From: an uncultured Mycoplasmatota bacterium
GTDB lineage: Bacteria; Bacillota_I; Bacilli_A; RF39; UBA660
NCBI GenBank assembly: GCA_900552975.1
Contig: UWSL01000041.1
Location: 1-11,043, forward strand
Direction: 5' to 3'
Length of the DNA stretch: 11,043 bases
The notes under the pieces were generated by a model, which was given only the letters and a program-made list of their open reading frames with translations, was not told the origin of the DNA and did no database searches. This document shows positions 6,483 through 11,043 of the stretch, piece by piece. The position numbers and the translations under genes were made by a program. Numbering within the stretch: position 1 is the first letter of the stretch; the number at the start of each line of letters is the position of its first letter.

Positions 6483-8836
6483 AATGTTGGACCTCCTACT
6501 TCTTCAGCTATGTTTAAACCTAAAAATTGATTCATTAGCTTAATGATAACTGAGGCATCTTTCTGTGAATTATATAGTAAAGAAACTATAATTAATTCTT
6601 TTGTTAAGCCGTCTACTTTTTCATCTTTATTATTTAATGAAGTAACTAAATATCTTAAATTTCTTTCAAATTTATTTTTTGATAAGTATTCATCATTTAA
6701 TTTATAAGTGTTTTTATCGACATTTTCTAAAGATGATTCACTTTCTAATTCATGTTTAATTGTATCAAGCATAGCTTGTACTTCAGGATCATCGATTTTA
6801 ATTGTTTTATAACTATCAGCATTGTTTGTGTAATAGTTATTTAGACTTTCTATTAATATAGGAATAATTGCATTGTATTTTGATCCTTCTTTACTTAGAA
6901 TTTCATTATTTTCTTTTCTAGAAGTTATTTCTGGTAAAGTTACTTCTGGATAAGTTGTTTGGAATTCTGCTGGAATATAAGCAATTTTCTTACAATAGCC
7001 AGATTCATCTACATAGCTTTCACCTTTAGCTGTTAAATATTTTATTTTCTTTAACATTTGATCAGTTTCAACACTCATAATTTCTGGAGTTGTTCTTAAA
7101 ACTTCCTCTGCACCTATTTCAATTAATGAATCAATTGATTCTTCTAATTCTGTTGGTGTTTTAAAATAAATGTCTATTTCATTTTTACCATTACGACGTC
7201 CAGCACTTATTCCATATTCTTTAAGGACTTCGTTTACTCCTATGCTATCTTGAGTTGCTTCTAATAAAGCTGGTTCAATGTACTTTCTTTGCTTTTCATC
7301 AAAAGTTATATCATATTTTTCTGAATCCTTTAATGCGTTATAGTAAGCTTCTGGATTAGAAATTAGAAGATAATTTGAGTTATCAATAACACCATTTTGA
7401 CCTTCAATCATAGCAATGTTAGATTGCATTGTTGATAAAGGTAAACTTATTAATGCGTATGTTATTAAAATAATATCTTTAATAGAATCTTCTTTGATCC
7501 CTTTACTTCTAAATAAATTTATTTTAGATGGTAATTCTTTATCAGCTAATAAAACGTAAGAGTCTTTGATAAAATAAACATTTTCCTCAGGAGTTCCTAA
7601 AGCTTTTAACTCTTCTAAATTTCTTCTTATTACTTCGACATCACAAGCTTTTAAAATTTTGATAGCTTGTTCTTTTTGAATGAAGTTATTTGGATCTAAA
7701 GATAAATTTGCAAAGAATTCTTCGTCATCAGTTTTATCTTGTTTTTCTTCTTCAACCTCTACAATTGGAATAATATCAGTATTGAAACCACCATAAATAT
7801 CTTGAGCACTTGGTTTTATATCATCTTTGCTTTCTTCCTGAATTGGTTCTTCTTTTGATTCTTCTGAAATTTCTGCAGCTTTTGATGATTCTTCGACTTT
7901 GACTGGCTCTTCTGAAATGGTTTGAGTTTGTTCAAATGTTATAAAAGGACTTTCTTCAGGTGTACTTTCTTCAATGACAATACCAGTTTTTGGTGCTAGT
8001 TCAGTTGGTTCTGTTTCTTTTTTTTCTTCATTAGCAACTTGATCTGCAAAAATACCAACATTTGTTGATTCTTCAACAATAGGACTTACCGGTTCCACCA
8101 CTGGAGCTGGTTCTTCAGTTTTAGTTGGTTCAGTTTCTACTACCTCTGAAACAATATTAAAATCTACTTGCCCTTGTAAAACTAAGTCATTAAATTGTTT
8201 TAATTCTTCTTCTGGGAATAAAATCAATTTACTAACAGTTGCTATTTCATTTTCAGATAAAGCATATTTTTTTGAAAAACTACTGATTTTTCTTAAAATA
8301 TCACCGATATAATTTCTGGTGTAAGTTTCAGCTCCTCCTAGGACATCACTTATAATACGTCCAAGTTCATGGCGAGCTCTTTCATAATCAGCTATTTGTT
8401 CCTCGATTTCCTCAGCTTTAATTCCATTGTCTTCGATTTGTCTTCTTAAAGATTCTATTTCATTGGTTGTTCTTGAAATATCACTATTTATACGTTCCTT
8501 TAAGGTATCTATATCTTCGGCTTTTAATATTTTTTCTCTGATTACAGAAATGTCAAAATCTACTTCCATCAACCCAAAAAGACGTTGTAAATCTTTATTT
8601 TCATCAAATTCACCTAACCATTTTTCAGCCTCATTAGGACCTACTTCAACAGCTTTTTGATTAGAATTCAATTCACTTAGTGATTCACTTTCTTCTGTTA
8701 ACTTTTTAGTACAATCATCCTTTTCACTTATTAATGATTCTTTTTTAGTAGCTAGTTCATTTTTTATGCAACTATCATCACTTTTTAGATTGTAAAGAAG
8801 TTTTAACAAATCTTGATTAGTTCTTATATTGGCCAC
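6479..8836 (-). CDS. Large cytoplasmic protein: coiled coil, acidic linker, C-terminal mTERF-like helical repeats; unknown function
   Basis: I do not recognise this 785-aa protein; it has no signal peptide or membrane helix. Three regions are clear. (1) Residues 1-225 are helical and charged, with heptad-like coiled-coil stretches at about 25-60 and 108-165 (for example ERINSDISRTTNEIESLRRQ). (2) Residues about 230-375 are an acidic, Pro/Glu/Ser/Thr/Val-rich low-complexity linker, probably disordered (ETEPTKTEEPAPVVEPV). (3) Residues about 385-785 are a helical region with repeated [N/S/K]-[I/L]-x-x-L-x-x-x-G motifs: NLEELKALG (406-414), KINLFRSKG (438-446), SIDSLIEIG (567-575) and KIKYLTAKG (597-605). 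These are spaced 30-32 residues within each pair and resemble mTERF or similar alpha-solenoid repeats. The start is placed at GTG 8836, eight bases after GAGG; a GTG at 8845 would lie in the ribosome site itself. It has its own promoter and overlaps the small gene downstream by ATGA. The long linker argues for a scaffold or tethering role, which is inference. Confidence 0.8.
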   Translation of the reverse strand: MANIRTNQDLLKLLYNLKSDDSCIKNELATKKESLISEKDDCTKKLTEESESLSELNSNQKAVEVGPNEAEKWLGEFDENKDLQRLFGLMEVDFDISVIREKILKAEDIDTLKERINSDISRTTNEIESLRRQIEDNGIKAEEIEEQIADYERARHELGRIISDVLGGAETYTRNYIGDILRKISSFSKKYALSENEIATVSKLILFPEEELKQFNDLVLQGQVDFNIVSEVVETEPTKTEEPAPVVEPVSPIVEESTNVGIFADQVANEEKKETEPTELAPKTGIVIEESTPEESPFITFEQTQTISEEPVKVEESSKAAEISEESKEEPIQEESKDDIKPSAQDIYGGFNTDIIPIVEVEEEKQDKTDDEEFFANLSLDPNNFIQKEQAIKILKACDVEVIRRNLEELKALGTPEENVYFIKDSYVLLADKELPSKINLFRSKGIKEDSIKDIILITYALISLPLSTMQSNIAMIEGQNGVIDNSNYLLISNPEAYYNALKDSEKYDITFDEKQRKYIEPALLEATQDSIGVNEVLKEYGISAGRRNGKNEIDIYFKTPTELEESIDSLIEIGAEEVLRTTPEIMSVETDQMLKKIKYLTAKGESYVDESGYCKKIAYIPAEFQTTYPEVTLPEITSRKENNEILSKEGSKYNAIIPILIESLNNYYTNNADSYKTIKIDDPEVQAMLDTIKHELESESSLENVDKNTYKLNDEYLSKNKFERNLRYLVTSLNNKDEKVDGLTKELIIVSLLYNSQKDASVIIKLMNQFLGLNIAEEVGGPTL
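6491..6496 (-). promoter_or_regulatory. Ribosome binding site for the overlapping small gene
   Basis: GGAGGT on the minus strand, within the final Gly-Gly-Pro codons of the upstream gene, lies eight bases before the ATG at 6482. Together with the ATGA stop-start overlap this indicates coupled reinitiation rather than a frameshifted gene. Confidence 0.75.
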
Positions 8837-8844
8837 TATACACA

Positions 8845-8848
8845 CCTC
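8845..8848 (-). promoter_or_regulatory. Ribosome binding site that sets the start at GTG 8836
   Basis: GCGAGGTG on the minus strand has its GAGG core eight bases before GTG 8836-8834 (giving Met-Ala-Asn-Ile-Arg). The in-frame GTG at 8845 directly abuts the same core and would have no spacing, so the shorter protein is preferred. Confidence 0.65.
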
Positions 8849-8863
8849 GCTTATTATGTATCA

Positions 8864-8892
8864 ATTATAACAGAACGAATTTTAAATGTAAA
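8864..8892 (-). promoter_or_regulatory. Strong sigma-A promoter for the helical-repeat operon
   Basis: On the minus strand, TTTACA (8892-8887) and TATAAT (8869-8864) are 17 bases apart, and the -10 box is preceded by TGT, giving an extended -10 as well. This near-consensus promoter suggests steady, fairly high expression. The start point should be near 8857, about 20 bases before the GTG start. Confidence 0.75.
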
Positions 8893-8918
8893 TCATTTTA
8901 TTTTCTTTTTATGTACAC

Positions 8919-8951
8919 CACTTAACATTATCACGAATATAATAAAGTGAT
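8919..8951 (+). promoter_or_regulatory. Promoter -10 box and overlapping dyad upstream of the ABC importer operon
   Basis: A perfect -10 box TATAAT lies at 8938-8943, 23 bases before the ATG at 8967. No convincing -35 box is found at the right distance, so the promoter may be weak or activator-dependent. The -10 box sits inside the inverted repeat ATCAC (8930-8934)-N12-GTGAT (8947-8951); a second pair, CACTT (8919-8923) and AAGTG (8945-8949), is offset. A repressor operator is possible. No TPP riboswitch or other leader structure fits the short leader. Confidence 0.45.
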
Positions 8952-8954
8952 CTT

Positions 8955-8961
8955 AGGAGGG
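8955..8961 (+). promoter_or_regulatory. Strong ribosome binding site for the substrate-binding protein
   Basis: AGGAGGG followed by five bases and ATG at 8967 is a near-perfect Shine-Dalgarno sequence and the best in the window. It would give high initiation on the first gene of the importer operon. Confidence 0.85.
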
Positions 8962-8966
8962 ATTAA

Positions 8967-9974
8967 ATGAGAAAAAATATTATCATCTCTATGAGTTGTT
9001 TATTATTAATTTTTGCATTTATTTTCATTAATAAAAGAGAACAAAGTATTAATGAAACAAAAAAACTCGAGAAAGTAAAAGTAGCAGAAGTTACACATAG
9101 TATCTTTTATGCACCATTTTATGTAGCTTTAGAGAATGGTTATTTTAAAGATGAAGGTTTAGATGTCGAAGTCATTTTAACTAGCGGAGCTGATAAAGTT
9201 AGTGCTGCTGTGTTATCTAAAACAGTTGATATTGGTTTTGCGGGGCCAGAATCGGCCATTTATGTCTATAAAAATGGGGAAAAAGATTATTTAATAACTT
9301 TTGCTGGTCTTACAAAAAGAGATGGACAATTTATAGTATCACGTAAAAAAATCGATAAATTCAAAATGAAAGATTTATATAATAAAGAAATATTAGTAGG
9401 AAGAGCTGGTGGAATGCCTTCATTAAATTTCTTAAATGGATTAAAAAATGAAAACGCGGATAAAAATAAAATTAAAGTTAATACAAGCGTAGATTTTGCT
9501 TCTTTATCAGGAACATTTATTAGTGGAGTTGGAGATTTTGTTAATTTATTTGAACCTAATGCAACAAAATTAGAAAAGGAAGGATTAGGTTACGTAGTAG
9601 GTAGTGTTGGAAAATTTTCTGGAGAAATGCCATATACAGCATTTTATGCTCGTAAAAGCTATTTTAATGACAATACTGACAAAATTAAAAAATTTAATGC
9701 TGCTATAAATAAAGGTCTTGATTACGTTAAAAATCATAGTGATATAGAAATTGCTAAAAGCATATTACCACAATTTCCAGATAATTCTTTAAATGATGTA
9801 GAATTAATAGTAAAAAGATATCGTGAAGCAGACAGTTGGTTAGATAATACAACTATTACTGAAAAATCATATAAAAATTTAGAGAATATAATGATAAATA
9901 ATAATTTACTTGATGACTTTGTATCATTTAATGATTTAGTTAAAGATTTAAATGAAACCACTTCTCAAGGTTAA
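8967..9974 (+). CDS. ABC transporter substrate-binding protein, NMT1/THI5/SsuA-like
   Basis: This 335-aa binding protein delivers a small solute to the membrane importer encoded next. An N-terminal hydrophobic segment (about residues 5-21) after MRKN works as an export signal or membrane anchor. Cys11 is too close to the N-terminus, with no proper h-region or lipobox before it, so this is not an obvious lipoprotein. The mature part opens with the family hallmark SIFYAPFYVALENGYFKDEG (45-64), then KVSAAVLSKTVDIGFAGPES (77-96). It continues with the interdomain strand around residues 130-150 (EILVGRAGGMPSL) and the late GEMPYTAFYA motif. This class includes binders of HMP (thiamine precursor), riboflavin, taurine/alkanesulfonates and nitrate; the actual ligand cannot be read from sequence. 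It is the first gene of the importer operon and its end overlaps the ATPase start by 23 bases. Confidence 0.93.
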   Translation: MRKNIIISMSCLLLIFAFIFINKREQSINETKKLEKVKVAEVTHSIFYAPFYVALENGYFKDEGLDVEVILTSGADKVSAAVLSKTVDIGFAGPESAIYVYKNGEKDYLITFAGLTKRDGQFIVSRKKIDKFKMKDLYNKEILVGRAGGMPSLNFLNGLKNENADKNKIKVNTSVDFASLSGTFISGVGDFVNLFEPNATKLEKEGLGYVVGSVGKFSGEMPYTAFYARKSYFNDNTDKIKKFNAAINKGLDYVKNHSDIEIAKSILPQFPDNSLNDVELIVKRYREADSWLDNTTITEKSYKNLENIMINNNLLDDFVSFNDLVKDLNETTSQG

Positions 9975-10707
9975 AAATTTGTCCAAAAAGTATAATACTA
10001 TTAATGGAGAAATTGAAGCAATCAAAGATATAAGTTTTGAAGTTAAAAATGGAGAATTTATTGCTATTATTGGAACAAGTGGTTGTGGAAAAAGTACACT
10101 ACTTTCAATATTGGCTGGTTTAGAAGAAAAAAGTAATGGAGAAATAACATATTGCAATGATAAAAATGACATAAAGATAGGTTATATGTTGCAAGAAGAT
10201 GCTTTATTTGAACACTACTCTATCTTAGATAATGTTTTACTTGGTTTAAAAATACAAAAAAAACTAAACCAAGAAAATAAAGAATATGTATTAAAACTCT
10301 TAGAAAAATATCAATTAACTAATTTTAAAAATAAAAAACCACATGAATTATCAGGTGGTATGAAACAAAGAGTTGCTTTAATCAGAACTTTAGCTATTAA
10401 ACCTGATATATTATTTTTAGACGAACCATTTAGTGCTTTAGATTTTGATACAAGATTAAAAGTAAGTGATGATGTTTTTAAAATTATCAAAGAAAATAGA
10501 AAAACGACTTTAATGGTAACACATGATATTGGTGAAGCGATTAGTATGGCCGATAAAATAATAGTTTTATCTAAAAGTCCAGCTTATATAAAAAAAATTT
10601 ATAATATAGAATTAGAAAATAAGGATTTGCCAACTGTTAATAGGAAAGATACTAAATTTAATTATTATTATGATTTAATTTGGAAAGATTTAAGTGAAGA
10701 TATCTAA
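9952..10707 (+). CDS. ABC transporter ATP-binding protein (SsuB/TauB/ThiZ type)
   Basis: This 251-aa cytoplasmic ATPase powers the importer. All nucleotide-binding motifs are present: Walker A GTSGCGKST (41-49), Q-loop Q81 (GYMLQEDALF), signature LSGGMKQR (133-140), Walker B ILFLDEPF with catalytic E158 (153-160), D-loop SALD (161-164) and the switch H191 in VTHDIGEA. The length and motif spacing fit the nitrate/sulfonate/taurine/HMP importer group. The start at ATG 9952 is kept because family members begin with such an LLKVKNLSKKY strand. No good ribosome site precedes it and the gene overlaps the binding-protein gene by 23 bases, so its translation probably depends on that of the upstream gene. 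It overlaps the permease start by 14 bases. Confidence 0.95.
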   Translation: MKPLLKVKNLSKKYNTINGEIEAIKDISFEVKNGEFIAIIGTSGCGKSTLLSILAGLEEKSNGEITYCNDKNDIKIGYMLQEDALFEHYSILDNVLLGLKIQKKLNQENKEYVLKLLEKYQLTNFKNKKPHELSGGMKQRVALIRTLAIKPDILFLDEPFSALDFDTRLKVSDDVFKIIKENRKTTLMVTHDIGEAISMADKIIVLSKSPAYIKKIYNIELENKDLPTVNRKDTKFNYYYDLIWKDLSEDI

Positions 10708-11043
10708 AGAACAAATATTGTTTTTAAAAAAACACAAAAAAAACAAATTAGTTATTTTCTTTTGTCAGTTAGCAATCGTAATTACCTTTTTCCTATTATG
10801 GGAATTTTTAAGTAGAGCAGAAATCATTAATCCATTTATTTTTAGTAGACCTACAAAAGTAATTGTTGTTATTAAAAAAATGATAATTGATGGTAGTTTA
10901 TTTAAGCATATATATGTTAGTGTTTATGAAACATTAATTGCTTTTTTTATAGGGTTGTTTCTAAGTATTATAGTTTCAGCTTTATTATATCTATATAAAA
11001 ATTTATATAAAATTTTAGATCCATTTTTAACTTGCTTAAATTC
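10694..11043 (+). CDS. ABC transporter permease (SsuC/TauC type), N-terminal part
   Basis: This reading frame continues past the right edge; 116 residues are visible. A basic N-terminus (KKHKKNK, 12-18) is followed by a first membrane helix at about 19-38 (LVIFFCQLAIVITFFLLW). A conserved W-E-F-L-S and NPFIFSRPTKV segment (46-56) follows, the usual 'P-x-x-x-P-x-P' outside loop of SsuC/TauC-type permeases. Next come YVSVYETLIAFFIG and the following hydrophobic segment, the second helix (about 74-101). The start is GTG 10694, immediately after an in-frame TAA (10691-10693) and 14 bases inside the ATPase gene, with a weak GGAAAG upstream. There is no in-frame ATG until residue 63, which would remove the first helix. 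Together with the ATPase and binding protein it makes a complete importer set. Confidence 0.88.
   Translation, partial: MKISKEQILFLKKHKKNKLVIFFCQLAIVITFFLLWEFLSRAEIINPFIFSRPTKVIVVIKKMIIDGSLFKHIYVSVYETLIAFFIGLFLSIIVSALLYLYKNLYKILDPFLTCLN

Noticed and set aside
6479..6496. A frameshift splitting one long protein into the 785-aa and 119-aa genes
   Set aside because: A GGAGGT eight bases before the second ATG and an ATGA overlap are normal for coupled genes, and no slippery heptamer is evident.
8890..8966. A thiamine (TPP) or FMN riboswitch ahead of the NMT1/THI5-type importer
   Set aside because: The leader from the -10 box to the start is only about 20 bases and contains none of the conserved riboswitch motifs.
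8990..9005. A lipoprotein attachment site at Cys11 of the substrate-binding protein
   Set aside because: The residues before it (I-S-M-S-C) do not form a lipobox and there is almost no hydrophobic stretch upstream of it; the hydrophobic segment lies mostly after it.

Overview
This AT-rich window has very strong A/T-ending codon preference, AGGAGG-type ribosome sites, a PcrA-type helicase and an NAD+-dependent DNA ligase. It looks like a chromosomal segment of a low-GC Gram-positive bacterium, probably an uncultured gut-type lineage of the Bacilli (Erysipelotrichales, RF39 or Mollicutes-like). The genus cannot be told from the sequence. TGA is used as a stop (for example at 6479-6481) and Trp is encoded by TGG, so the standard bacterial code applies rather than the Mycoplasma code.

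Layout. All genes from 1 to 8836 lie on the minus strand, so they are read right to left. First comes a two-gene operon (8836 to 6123) made of a large cytoplasmic protein (coiled coil, acidic linker, C-terminal helical repeats) and a small protein. The two overlap by ATGA, and the operon ends in a clear intrinsic terminator. A new extended -10 promoter then drives pcrA, a sugar-phosphate-type nucleotidyltransferase and ligA (6047 to 1068), ending in a hairpin that overlaps the end of ligA. A strong promoter at 1006-1034 then starts a pair of genes for membrane-anchored proteins (980 to the left edge). The second of these is cut by the window; its outside domain resembles solute-binding family 3 domains.

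On the plus strand, diverging from position ~8900, is an ABC importer operon of the NMT1/THI5/SsuA class: substrate-binding protein (8967-9974), ATPase (9952-10707) and permease (10694 to the right edge, partial). Successive genes overlap by 23 and 14 bases, so translation is probably coupled.

Functionally the window mixes DNA repair and replication housekeeping (PcrA unwinding, LigA nick sealing), sugar-nucleotide synthesis, a surface or sensing pair, a small-molecule importer, and an unrecognised two-gene unit. The unrecognised unit is the best candidate for something undescribed: its proteins share an mTERF-like helical motif ([N/S/K]-[I/L]-x-x-L-x-x-x-G). Four start codons are set here at positions that Shine-Dalgarno spacing supports better than the longest possible reading frame (980, 3047, 8836 and 10694). 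There are no stretches over 300 bases without a gene. No RNA genes, insertion sequences or CRISPR arrays were seen.
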